Source: Streptomyces hyaluromycini
Lineage (GTDB): Bacteria; Actinomycetota; Actinomycetes; Streptomycetales; Streptomycetaceae
NCBI RefSeq assembly: GCF_002217755.1
Contig: NZ_BCFL01000018.1
Span: 992,001 to 1,056,000, forward strand
Length of the DNA stretch: 64,000 nucleotides
Direction: 5' to 3'
Shown: in pieces, positions 18,260 to 26,415 of the stretch
Numbering within the stretch: the first letter of the stretch is position 1
Layout: every line of letters starts with the position of its first letter
Notes under the pieces: generated by a model
What the model saw: the letters and a program-made list of their open reading frames with translations, nothing else
Told to the model about the DNA's origin: nothing
Databases searched by the model: none
Position numbers and translations under genes: made by a program

Positions 18260-19522
18260 TCAGGCGAGCGATTCCAGCGGCACATGCGGATCCGCCAGCG
18301 CATCCGTGTCCACCACGGCCCCCGAAGTGATCAGCTTCTGGATCGGCTCTGTGACATCCCACACGTTCACGTTCATCCCGGCCAGCACCCGCCCCTCCTT
18401 CACCCAGAACGCGATGAACTCCCGCTTGCCCGCGTCCCCGCGGATCACCACCTGGTCGTACGACCCCGGCGGCGCCCACCCGCTGTACTCCATGCCCAGG
18501 TCGTACTGGTCGGTGAAGAAGTAGGGCACCCGGTCGTACGTGACGTCCTGCCCCAGCATCGAGCGCGCCGCCGCCGGCCCGCCGTTCAGCGCGTTGGCCC
18601 AGTGCTCCACGCGGAGCGTCGTGTCGAACAGCGCGTGCGGGAAGGCGGCCACGTCGCCGGCCGCGTAGATGTCCGGGTCGGAGGTCCGCAGCCGTTCGTC
18701 GACGACGATGCCCCCGCCCTGCGCCCGGTCGGCGAGCTCAAGCCCGGCCGCCTCGGCCAGCCCGACCCGCGGCGCCGCGCCGATCGCCGCGAGGACGTCG
18801 TGCGCCGGGTGCTCCTCGCCGTCGTCGGTGCGCGCGGCGAGCACCATGCCGTCCTGGCCGACGATCTCGGTGAGCCGTACCCCGAAGCGGAACCGGACCC
18901 CGTGCTCCTCGTGCAGCTGGGCGAAGACGTTGCCCAGTTCGGGCCCGAGCACGCTGTGCAGCGGGGTCTGCCCGTGCTCGATGACGGTGACCTCGGCGCC
19001 GTACGTCCGGGCCGCCGCCGCGACCTCCAGGCCGATCCAGCCGGCGCCCGCGATGACGAGGTGCCCGTTGTCCCTGCCGAGCGCGGCGAGGACGCCCTTG
19101 AGGCGCTCGGCGTGCGCGAGGCGGCGCAGGTGGTGGACGCCGGCCAGGTCGGTGCCGGGGATGTCGAGGCGGCGCGGCTCCGCCCCGGTGGCGAGCAGCA
19201 GCTTGTCGTAGCGGACCAGCGTGCCGTCGTCGCCGAACCGGACGGTCTTGGCGGCGCGGTCGATGCGGTCCACGGTCTGGCCGAGGTGCAGTTCGATGTC
19301 GTGCTGCGCGTACCAGGCGGGCTCGTGCACGAAGACGCTGTCGCGTTCCGCCTTGCCGAGCAGGTATCCCTTGGAGAGCGGCGGCCGCTCGTAGGGGTGG
19401 TCGCGTTCGTCGCAGATCAGTATCACCCGGCCGCTGAAGCCCTCGGCTCGGAGCGTCTCGGCCGCCTTCGCGCCGGCGAGTCCGCCTCCGACGATGACGA
19501 AAGTCTGGTCCGCGTCGACCAC
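18260..19522 (-). CDS. FAD-dependent NAD(P) oxidoreductase, ferredoxin-reductase type
   Basis: A 420-residue flavoprotein of the BphA4/AIF group. FAD-binding VIVGGGLAGAKAAETLR is at the N-terminus, RPPLSKGYLLG about 40 residues later, an NAD-binding LVIAGAGWIGLEVAAAA near 150 and the second FAD motif IYAAGDVAAFP near 285. A C-terminal reductase dimerisation domain closes the protein. Such enzymes pass electrons from NAD(P)H to ferredoxin-type partners; the partner is unknown because no ferredoxin gene is adjacent. The GTG at 19522 is chosen because GAGGAGG lies just upstream and the FAD motif follows at once. Confidence 0.88.
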   Translation of the reverse strand: MVDADQTFVIVGGGLAGAKAAETLRAEGFSGRVILICDERDHPYERPPLSKGYLLGKAERDSVFVHEPAWYAQHDIELHLGQTVDRIDRAAKTVRFGDDGTLVRYDKLLLATGAEPRRLDIPGTDLAGVHHLRRLAHAERLKGVLAALGRDNGHLVIAGAGWIGLEVAAAARTYGAEVTVIEHGQTPLHSVLGPELGNVFAQLHEEHGVRFRFGVRLTEIVGQDGMVLAARTDDGEEHPAHDVLAAIGAAPRVGLAEAAGLELADRAQGGGIVVDERLRTSDPDIYAAGDVAAFPHALFDTTLRVEHWANALNGGPAAARSMLGQDVTYDRVPYFFTDQYDLGMEYSGWAPPGSYDQVVIRGDAGKREFIAFWVKEGRVLAGMNVNVWDVTEPIQKLITSGAVVDTDALADPHVPLESLA

Positions 19523-19680
19523 TTGATGCCTCCTCGTAAGGGTGCCGCCACATATGCCGCCCACATGCGCCGCACTGTGAGCCTCCCGCACGCAGCGTGA
19601 TGCGGGAAGAGGGAGTAACCCCCGCTGACGCGATCATGACCCGATCAGGCCACAGAAGGTCGCGGAGAGTCACAAACTGT

Positions 19681-20961
19681 TCACATACGTCCCGTCAGCC
19701 GCGCATGCAGCGACCGCGCGGAGGTGTCGGTGAGCGACGCGATCTGATCGACGATCACCCGCTTGCGGGCGTGGTCGTCACCGGCCGCGTCGAACAGCGC
19801 CCGGAACTGCGGGTCGAGTCCGTCCGGCGCGCGGGCGGTGAGCGCCTCGGCGAGTTCGGCGACGACGATCCGCTGGTCGGCGCGGAGCCGCTCCTGTTCG
19901 GCGCGCTGCATGACGTACCGGTGGGCGATGGCCTTGAGTACCGCGCACTCCATTCTGGCCTCGCGCGGTACGACGAGTTCCGCGCCGTACCGGGTGAGCC
20001 GCCCGCCGCCGTACGCCTCGCGGGTGGCGCCCTCCGCGGCCAGGCAGAACCGGCCGATGAGCTGGCTGGTGGTGTCCTTGAGGCGGGCCTGGGCGACCGC
20101 GGTGCCGTCGTAGCCGTGCGGCCACCACTCCTCGTCCTGGAGCCGGTCCAGGGCGGCGGCGAGTTCGGCGGGGTCGGTGCCGGCGGGCACGTACAGGCCG
20201 ACGGCGACGGCGAACACCGCCTGCCGTTCCGGCTCCGCGTGCAGGCAGTTGGGGTCGATGTGACCGGCGTGCAGGCCGTCCTCGACGTCGTGCACGGAGT
20301 AGGCGACGTCGTCCGACCAGTCCATGACCTGGGCCTCGAAGCAGGTGCGGGTGCCGGGGGCCTCCTTGCGGACCCAGTCGAAGACCGGCCGGTCGTCCTC
20401 GTACACACCGAACTTGGGGGACGCCGGGTCGGTGGGGTGCGCGCCGCGCGGCCACGGGTACTTGGTGGCGGCGTCCAGGGCGGCGCGGGTGAGGTTGAGG
20501 CCGACGGAGCCCTCGGGGGTGAACCGTTTGGGTTCGATGCGGGTGAGGAGCCGCAGGGACTGGGCGTTGCCCTCGAAGCCGCCGCAGTCGTCCGCGAACT
20601 CGTTCAGCGCCTGTTCGCCGTTGTGGCCGAAGGGCGGGTGGCCGAGGTCGTGGGAGAGGCAGGCGGCCTCCACGAGGTCGGGGTCGCAGCCGAGGGCGGC
20701 GCCCAGTTCCCGGCCGACCTGGGCGCATTCGAGGGAGTGGGTGAGACGGGTGCGGGGGCTGGCGTCCCATGCCTGGGTGGGGGTGCCGGGGGTGACGACC
20801 TGGGTCTTGCCGGCGAGCCTTCTGAGGGCGGCGGAGTGGAGGACGCGGGCGCGGTCGCGCTGGAAGGCGGTGCGGCCGGGGCGTTTGTCGGGTTCGGGGG
20901 CCCAGCGGTCGACTGACGTCGGGTCGTAGGCCGAAGTAGGCGCGGGTGCGGGGACTGCCAT
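19681..20961 (-). CDS. dgt: Deoxyguanosinetriphosphate triphosphohydrolase-like protein
   Basis: A 426-residue HD-superfamily dNTP triphosphohydrolase. The metal-binding residues are visible: His in RTRLTHSLECAQVGRELG, HD in CLSHDLGHPPFGHNGE and a later Asp in MDWSDDVAYSVHDVEDG. These enzymes cleave dGTP and other dNTPs to the nucleoside and tripolyphosphate and help control dNTP pools. The length and motif spacing match the actinobacterial class. It starts with ATG and is followed on the same strand by the FAD reductase about 160 bases on. Confidence 0.92.
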   Translation of the reverse strand: MAVPAPAPTSAYDPTSVDRWAPEPDKRPGRTAFQRDRARVLHSAALRRLAGKTQVVTPGTPTQAWDASPRTRLTHSLECAQVGRELGAALGCDPDLVEAACLSHDLGHPPFGHNGEQALNEFADDCGGFEGNAQSLRLLTRIEPKRFTPEGSVGLNLTRAALDAATKYPWPRGAHPTDPASPKFGVYEDDRPVFDWVRKEAPGTRTCFEAQVMDWSDDVAYSVHDVEDGLHAGHIDPNCLHAEPERQAVFAVAVGLYVPAGTDPAELAAALDRLQDEEWWPHGYDGTAVAQARLKDTTSQLIGRFCLAAEGATREAYGGGRLTRYGAELVVPREARMECAVLKAIAHRYVMQRAEQERLRADQRIVVAELAEALTARAPDGLDPQFRALFDAAGDDHARKRVIVDQIASLTDTSARSLHARLTGRM

Positions 20962-21027
20962 GGTTCGACAGTACGGGTTGACGGTGACAAAACGGGGGTT
21001 GTGGGGTGCCTAGTCGTCTGCCGGGTT

Positions 21028-21200
21028 GGGGTGCGTTTGCGGCTGCGGGTGCATGGGGGCTTGTCGCGCCCACGCGGCGGTAGCCGCACATCAAACACAG
21101 CCCCGCGCCCCCAAGAAGGTGGGTCCACTGGGCCGACCTGAAAGGGGCGCGGGGAACTGCGCGACAAGCCCCCACGCACCCGCAGCGATCCACGCACCCC
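21028..21200. repeat. Dispersed repeat, copy D, arranged as a large inverted repeat
   Basis: The left arm (21028-21069) and right arm (21159-21200) are near-perfect reverse complements over about 42 bases. They share CTGCGGGTGC, TGGGGGCTTGTCGCGC and GGGGTGCGT segments. Between them lie CACGCGGCGGTAGCCGCAC and the GGGGCGCGGGGAACTGCGCG core. The whole gap between dgt and the chelatase gene is occupied; no gene is seen. Confidence 0.75.
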
Positions 21201-21934
21201 TAGGCGGCTGCAGTCACCGGCGTTCCCAGTGCCCGTTCGTATCGGTGGAGGATCAGCTCGGCCATCGCGTCGTGGGCTCCCAGAGGGGACGACGCGGTCC
21301 ATGGGGCGTTCGCCGCGCACTCGGTGGCGAAGCGGCCGGGAGCCGTGAAGTAGGAGGCGATGGCGATGTGACGGCGGCCCCTCGCCCGCAGGGTGGTCAT
21401 CGCCTCCTGGACCGTCGGCGCTGCCGCGGAGGCGTAGGCCGGGAGGACCGGGACGCCCAGGCGGGCGGCGAGGAGGGCGGCCATGCGGCTGGTGTCGACC
21501 TTGGCGTCGGGGTCGCGGGAGCCGGCCGCCGCCAGGACCACGGCGCTCGCGGGGCGGCGGCGCCAGCCGGCCTCCAGCAGGCGGGCGTGCAGGGTGTCGG
21601 CCAGGAGGGGGTGCGGGCCCAGCGGGGCGGCGATGCGCGTCCGGGCGGTGGCGGCGGCCGCCATCTCAGGGATGTCCCGCTTGACGTGGTGGCCGCGGCC
21701 GAGGAGCAGCGGGACGAGGACGGCCTCGGCGTCCCCGAGGGCGGCGAGGGTGTCGGGGAGCAGCGGTTCGTTCAGTTCGATGTGACCGAGGTGCACGGGC
21801 AGCCCGGGGCGCAGCGCGCGCACCCGGTCCATGAGCGCCCGCACGGTGCTGAGCGCGCGCGGGTCGCGGCTGCCGTGGGCCACCAGGACCAGGGCGGGCG
21901 GGCCGGGGCGCGGGGAGAGGTCGGTCACCGTCAT
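21200..21934 (-). CDS. sirB: Sirohydrochlorin ferrochelatase (SirB/CbiX family)
   Basis: A 244-residue chelatase with two CbiX-like halves. LVLVAHGSRDPRA carries the metal-binding His, HLGHIELNEP follows, and LLGRGHHVKRDIP has the second pair of histidines. The second half begins near ASAVVLAAAGSRDPDA. It inserts iron into sirohydrochlorin to give siroheme, the cofactor of assimilatory nitrite and sulfite reductases, and so would serve the NirB encoded at 50.2 kb. A cobalt role cannot be excluded from sequence alone. It starts with ATG. Confidence 0.87.
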   Translation of the reverse strand: MTVTDLSPRPGPPALVLVAHGSRDPRALSTVRALMDRVRALRPGLPVHLGHIELNEPLLPDTLAALGDAEAVLVPLLLGRGHHVKRDIPEMAAAATARTRIAAPLGPHPLLADTLHARLLEAGWRRRPASAVVLAAAGSRDPDAKVDTSRMAALLAARLGVPVLPAYASAAAPTVQEAMTTLRARGRRHIAIASYFTAPGRFATECAANAPWTASSPLGAHDAMAELILHRYERALGTPVTAAA

Positions 21935-22088
21935 GCAAGGATCCTCGCCGGGGGAGGTTGCACGCCCGTTGCCTGACCGTCACGAGTCTTTTCCGGCGCA
22001 TCACGGCACGAACCCGCACGCTGTGAGCGAACCGGAACGTCCCGCGCTGCGTCCTCCATGGTCGAAGCCCACAGGGGGGAACAAGCGT

Positions 22089-22769
22089 ATGAAGATCCGC
22101 CGACCGCGGCTGCCGCGGACCCGGGCCGGCCGGCGGCGCCTGGTGCAGGGCGTGATGGCCGGATGCGTGCTGGCGCTGCTGCCGGCCACCTGGCTGTACG
22201 TCTCGACGGCCGGCCGGCTGCGCACGGTGGCGGACGTGCCGCGCACCGACGTCGCGGTCGTCTTCGGCGCGGGCCTGTGGGACGGGGAGCCGTCGCCGTA
22301 CCTCGCGAACCGGCTGAACGCGGCGGCGAAGCTGTACAAGGAGGGCCGCATCAAGGTGGTCCTCGTCACCGGCGACAACAGCCGCAAGGACTACGACGAG
22401 CCGGACGCCATGCGCACCTACCTGACCGGGCACGGCGTCCCCGGCAAGCGCATCGTCAGCGACTACGCCGGCTTCGACACCTGGGACTCCTGCGTCCGCG
22501 CGAAGAAGATCTTCGGCGTGGACCGGGCCGTGCTGATCAGCCAGGGGTTCCACATCCGGCGGGCGGTGGCGCTGTGCGAGGCGGCCGGGGTGACGTCGTA
22601 CGGGATCGGGGTCGACGCCAAGCACGACGCCACCTGGTACTACGGCGGGACGCGGGAGGTCTTCGCGGCGGGGAAGGCGGCCCTGGACGCGATCTTCGAG
22701 CCGAACCCCCAGTTCCTGGGCAAGAAGGAACCAGGGGTCGCCCGCGCCCTGGCCGCGGCGCCGCACTAA
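22089..22769 (+). CDS. SanA/YdcF-like DUF218 membrane protein
   Basis: A 226-residue protein with a basic N-terminus, one transmembrane helix (about 20-42) and an extracytoplasmic DUF218 domain with AVVFGAGLWDGEPSPYLANR, VTGDNSRKDYDEP and SQGFHIRRAVALC. Family members such as SanA affect envelope permeability, including vancomycin exclusion at high temperature in enteric bacteria; the biochemical activity is unknown. The ATG at 22089 has AGGGGGG upstream. It diverges from the chelatase gene. Confidence 0.8.
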   Translation: MKIRRPRLPRTRAGRRRLVQGVMAGCVLALLPATWLYVSTAGRLRTVADVPRTDVAVVFGAGLWDGEPSPYLANRLNAAAKLYKEGRIKVVLVTGDNSRKDYDEPDAMRTYLTGHGVPGKRIVSDYAGFDTWDSCVRAKKIFGVDRAVLISQGFHIRRAVALCEAAGVTSYGIGVDAKHDATWYYGGTREVFAAGKAALDAIFEPNPQFLGKKEPGVARALAAAPH

Positions 22770-22805
22770 GCGGGTCCGTCGAAGCCCGCGGCGGTTCGGC
22801 AGCGC

Positions 22806-22893
22806 CCCCGCCAGCAGCGCCCCCGAAGGGGCGCTGGGGGTACCCCCGGCCGAAGGCTGGGGGAGGAACTGCGCGACCAGCCACAACGGCGCC
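22806..22893 (+). repeat. Dispersed GC-rich intergenic repeat, copy E
   Basis: GCGCCCCCGAAGGGGCGC hairpin, then a second stem CCCCCGGCCGAAGGCTGGGGG, then the GAACTGCGCGACCAGCCACA tail that marks the family. Confidence 0.68.
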
Positions 22894-22896
22894 GCG

Positions 22897-22938
22897 GACG
22901 ACAGACGACAGACGGCAGACGGCAGACGGCAGACGGCA
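22897..22938 (+). repeat. Six tandem 7-bp units
   Basis: Two copies of GACGACA followed by four of GACGGCA, directly after repeat E and before the adenylation-like gene. It is a likely slippage-prone tract; no function is visible. Confidence 0.8.
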
Positions 22939-22981
22939 GATCGCGGCACTCGGAGCGCTCAGGAGCGCCGCGCCGTCGTCC

Positions 22982-24289
22982 TCACCGGGTGGCCGTCACC
23001 GGGCCCGCCGTGCGTTCCCCGGCGAGCCGCAGCAGTGCCCGGGTGTCGGGCACCCCGGGCCGCTCGGCGGCGCGGCCCAGGTGTTCGAGGCCGCCGTCGG
23101 GGGTCCAGCGGCCGAGGCCGCGGGTGCGGAACATGGTGCGGCCCTCGCCGAGGAAGGGGTCGGGGGCGTAGTGCTCGGCGTTCAGGGCGTCGTCGCCGAG
23201 GTAGCCGGCCGAGACGCAGTCGCCGCCCGCCCACACCTCGCCGGCCTCGCCCATGGGCAGCGGGCGGCGGTCGGCACCGAGGACGTACACCGTGCTGTTG
23301 GGGGTGGGACGGCCGGTGGCCGGCCGCCCGGCGACCGCGGCGTGGCGGCCCATGGTGGTGACGACGGTCGTCTCGGCCGACCCGCGACAGTGGAAGAAGG
23401 CGGCCCGGCCCGACCAGCGGTCGGCGAGCGGGCGCGGGCAGGTTCCCCCGGCGACGGCGACCGTGCGCACGCGCGGGCAGCCGTCGGGGTCGATGCCGGA
23501 CAGCAGGGCCGGGGTGGCGATCAGGACGGTCGCGGTGCGGGCCGCGGCGTCGGTGTCCTTGCCGCCGATGGCCAGGGTGGCGCCGTGGGTGAGGCAGCCG
23601 AGGATCTCCCAGGCGGCCAGGTCGGAGGCGATGCCGAGGAGTTGGGCGACCCGGTCGCCGGGGCGGATGCCCAGCCCGCCGGGTTCGGTGAGCAGCAGGT
23701 TGGCGATGTTGCGGTGGGTGAGCTCGACGCCGTGGCGGCGGCCGGTGGCGCCGGGGACGAAGAGCACGCAGCAGCCGTCGTCGGGGTGCGGCGGCAGCAG
23801 CGGCACGGGTCCGGGATCGTACGGCGCCGGGTCGTCGAGGGCGATCAGCCGGTGGCCGCCGGGGAGGGGGACACGCGGCGCGTGTTCCTTCTGGGTGAGG
23901 ATCACCCGGGTGCGGGCGGTGCGGATGACGTGGGCGAGCTGCGCCGGGGGTGTGCGGCCGATGTCCTGGGGGACGTAGGCGGCGCCCGCCTTGAGGACGG
24001 CGAACAGGCCGACCAGCATCGGGATGGAGCGGCGGGCGAACAGGCCGACGCGGTCGCCGGGGCGGACGCCCTCGCGGACCAGGCGGGCGGCGAGGGCACC
24101 GGCGTAGCGGTCGAGTTCGCCGTAGGTGAGGGTCGCGCCGTGGTGTTCGGCGGCGACGGCGTGGGGGTGGACGATCGCATGCCGTTCGACGGCACGGTGG
24201 ACGAGCGGTTCGTGGACGGGTACGTCGGCGCCGCGGCCGTACTGCCAGAAGAGGTGCTGGTCGCGGGGGGTGAGGTGACGCAGAGGCAT
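22982..24289 (-). CDS. Truncated AMP-binding (adenylation-domain-like) protein
   Basis: A 435-residue protein resembling the large N-terminal subdomain of NRPS adenylation domains. LTYGELDRYAGALAARLV (A1 region), RRSIPMLVGLFAVLKAGAAY (A2) and RPTPNSTVYVLGADRRPLP plus GEVWAGGDCVSAGYLGDD (A7-like) are clear. The phosphate loop, usually SGTTGxPKG, reads FVPGATGRRHGV, with the Lys lost. The small C-terminal subdomain with the catalytic A10 Lys is absent. Catalysis of adenylation is therefore doubtful. AGGAGG precedes the ATG. There is no carrier protein or condensation domain nearby. Confidence 0.75.
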   Translation of the reverse strand: MPLRHLTPRDQHLFWQYGRGADVPVHEPLVHRAVERHAIVHPHAVAAEHHGATLTYGELDRYAGALAARLVREGVRPGDRVGLFARRSIPMLVGLFAVLKAGAAYVPQDIGRTPPAQLAHVIRTARTRVILTQKEHAPRVPLPGGHRLIALDDPAPYDPGPVPLLPPHPDDGCCVLFVPGATGRRHGVELTHRNIANLLLTEPGGLGIRPGDRVAQLLGIASDLAAWEILGCLTHGATLAIGGKDTDAAARTATVLIATPALLSGIDPDGCPRVRTVAVAGGTCPRPLADRWSGRAAFFHCRGSAETTVVTTMGRHAAVAGRPATGRPTPNSTVYVLGADRRPLPMGEAGEVWAGGDCVSAGYLGDDALNAEHYAPDPFLGEGRTMFRTRGLGRWTPDGGLEHLGRAAERPGVPDTRALLRLAGERTAGPVTATR

Positions 24290-24573
24290 GGCTCGGAGAC
24301 CTCCTGGCTGGCTCTTTCGAGTGGGGGGAGGCCGAGTCCGGGTGCGGCGGGGGCCCGGTCAGGGCGGTTTGTCGAGCGGCGTGCGGGGCCTTGCGGAGCA
24401 GCGGTGGCAGGGGACGACTGTAGTCGGGCCCCTTGAAGTCTCAACGGGGCGGGACCGGCCAACGGGGGTGGGGAATGAGCCACGTGTAGCGCCCTGTGTC
24501 ACTTTGCCCCCGGCAGACCCGGCCGTATCGCCCCGGTATCAGCGCTCACGATGGCTGGGATACGGCAGGAAGG

Positions 24574-26415
24574 TCACTGTCCCTGCTCGTCGGCCTCCGG
24601 CACGGCCTCCGTGCCGACCGTCGTCACCGAGTCGTCCGGCTCCGCCTCCACGAGTTCCTGCCGTCCGGGGGCGAAGGTCAGTTGCTGGTCGGTACGCAGT
24701 TGTCGCAGACGCGTCAGCAGGTCCTGCACCGCGGGCAGGGGCAGCGTGGAGAGGTAGGCCGAGATGTCGCCTCCGCCGCCGATGTACTGGGGGACGTCGA
24801 AGCCGGCGAACTCCCGGACGATACGGATCATCGCCACGTTGTCCTGACCCAGCGCCTCCACCTCCGCCCTGATCTCGAGGCCGGCTTCACTGACCTTGCC
24901 GGCTGCCCGGTACCTCTGGATGTCACTCTCCCGCTTGGCGTTCCTGGCCCTCTCCTCCAGGGCCCTGCCCCTCTGCATCTCCAACGGCTCGTCCTTGAGT
25001 GCTTCGAGCATGGACACGTCGGTGAGCTCGAAGTCGCCGAGGTTGGTCTCCAAGGTCTCCACACCCCATTTGCCCAGTGCGTGCCTGACCCGGTCCGTGA
25101 GGTTCTTGCGCACGTCCTCGTAGCTCTCCAGGAACTCGAAGACGGAGTACGTCATGGCGATGCCGTTGAAGTACCCGGTGACGGCCACGCCGAGGACGTC
25201 CCGCACGAACCGCTTCATGGGGGCGGGATCGTCGACGAGTCCGCCCAGACCGGCGGTGCTGGCGCCGCCGAACTGGGCGACGAGCGTGGGCGCCACGGCC
25301 GGTGGGATCTGGAGGTTCTGCGAGAGGTCGACGGACAGATCGAAGCGGCCCTGGACCTTCACGGTGATCTGTCCGAGGTCCGCGTCGTAGTTGTCGGCCT
25401 CGGACGCCGTCTTGTTGTGCCACTTGAGGATCAGGACCCGGGTCGGGATCAGGATCACCCGTACGAACCACGGGTTGAGTGCGTACGAGGGGCCTTTGCC
25501 CAGGGTCTCCTGCTGGACGCCGCGCTGTCCGTCGTTCGCCAGGAAGACCCAGGGAAGGCGGAAGTTGCTGTGCCCGGCCACCCGCGGTGCGACGGCACCT
25601 TCCGCACCCTGGTCGGGCTCGGCACCGTCCAGGGTGACGACCACTCCGGTGTAGTTCTCCCCGATGGAGATCTCCTGGAGGTGGGCCTCGGTCAGTCCGC
25701 CGCGGGAGGCCGCCACGTTGTCGACGGTGATGACGTCGAAGAGCTCCGGGTTGATGTCGTAGTACCCGCCCCCGAGGATGGCCAGTTGGCGGCCCTGCTC
25801 GCCGCCACCCGCGAGGAAGGCCTCCCCGTCCTGGAAGCTGTCGCACGTGACGTGCCGACCGAACCTCCGGTCCGGCGGCAGCACGGCCCCCTGGTTGGCC
25901 TTGAGCAGACCGATCGTGCCCGTCGGCACGAAGGTGCGCGGCCTCATCTCGACCTGGAACAGCCGGGTGTTGATGTAGTAGGCATGGTCACCCGTCAAGA
26001 TGCTGACCTGGAAGCCCTGTTCGCCCTTCCTCCTGCCGTCGCCGAGCAGGAACCTCTCGCCGTCCTGGTAGTTGTCGCAGTCGATGTGCCGTGCCAGCAC
26101 ACCGCCGCCGGACCGGTGGTGTCCCTCCAGGGCCTTCACCACGCCGATCATGCCCTTCGGCACGTGCACCCGGGGCACGCACTCCACCGAGTTGACCACC
26201 GGCCACATCCAGTGGACCCCGGGGCGCAGGGTACGGGCCAGCACCCCGCGCGCGTTGTACGGGTTGACGTGTTTGTAGGCGTCGTCCGGGTGCGCGGGGA
26301 CGCCCCACCGCGTGATGATGCCGACGTGGTCGGCGGGCACCACGATCCGCGCCCGCCGGGCCACCGCCGCGGCAACGACGGCCAGTGTGATCACGATCAC
26401 CAGAAAGGTCACCAC
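24574..26415 (-). CDS. SPFH/band 7 (flotillin-like) membrane protein of the TIR cluster
   Basis: A 613-residue protein. One N-terminal transmembrane helix (MVTFLVIVITLAVVAAAVA) is followed by an SPFH-like region. An internal duplication is visible: CDNYQDGERFLLGDG...YYINTRLFQV is echoed by CDSFQDGEAFLAGGG...YYDINPELFDV about 80 residues on. After the second SPFH section (WHNKTASEADNYDADLGQITVKV) a charged helical stretch (EMQRGRALEERARNAKR) suggests a coiled coil. SPFH proteins oligomerise as membrane rings or microdomain scaffolds. The start GTG overlaps the end of the TIR-TIR-GUN4 gene by seven bases, implying coupled translation and a shared job. Confidence 0.82.
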   Translation of the reverse strand: MVTFLVIVITLAVVAAAVARRARIVVPADHVGIITRWGVPAHPDDAYKHVNPYNARGVLARTLRPGVHWMWPVVNSVECVPRVHVPKGMIGVVKALEGHHRSGGGVLARHIDCDNYQDGERFLLGDGRRKGEQGFQVSILTGDHAYYINTRLFQVEMRPRTFVPTGTIGLLKANQGAVLPPDRRFGRHVTCDSFQDGEAFLAGGGEQGRQLAILGGGYYDINPELFDVITVDNVAASRGGLTEAHLQEISIGENYTGVVVTLDGAEPDQGAEGAVAPRVAGHSNFRLPWVFLANDGQRGVQQETLGKGPSYALNPWFVRVILIPTRVLILKWHNKTASEADNYDADLGQITVKVQGRFDLSVDLSQNLQIPPAVAPTLVAQFGGASTAGLGGLVDDPAPMKRFVRDVLGVAVTGYFNGIAMTYSVFEFLESYEDVRKNLTDRVRHALGKWGVETLETNLGDFELTDVSMLEALKDEPLEMQRGRALEERARNAKRESDIQRYRAAGKVSEAGLEIRAEVEALGQDNVAMIRIVREFAGFDVPQYIGGGGDISAYLSTLPLPAVQDLLTRLRQLRTDQQLTFAPGRQELVEAEPDDSVTTVGTEAVPEADEQGQ

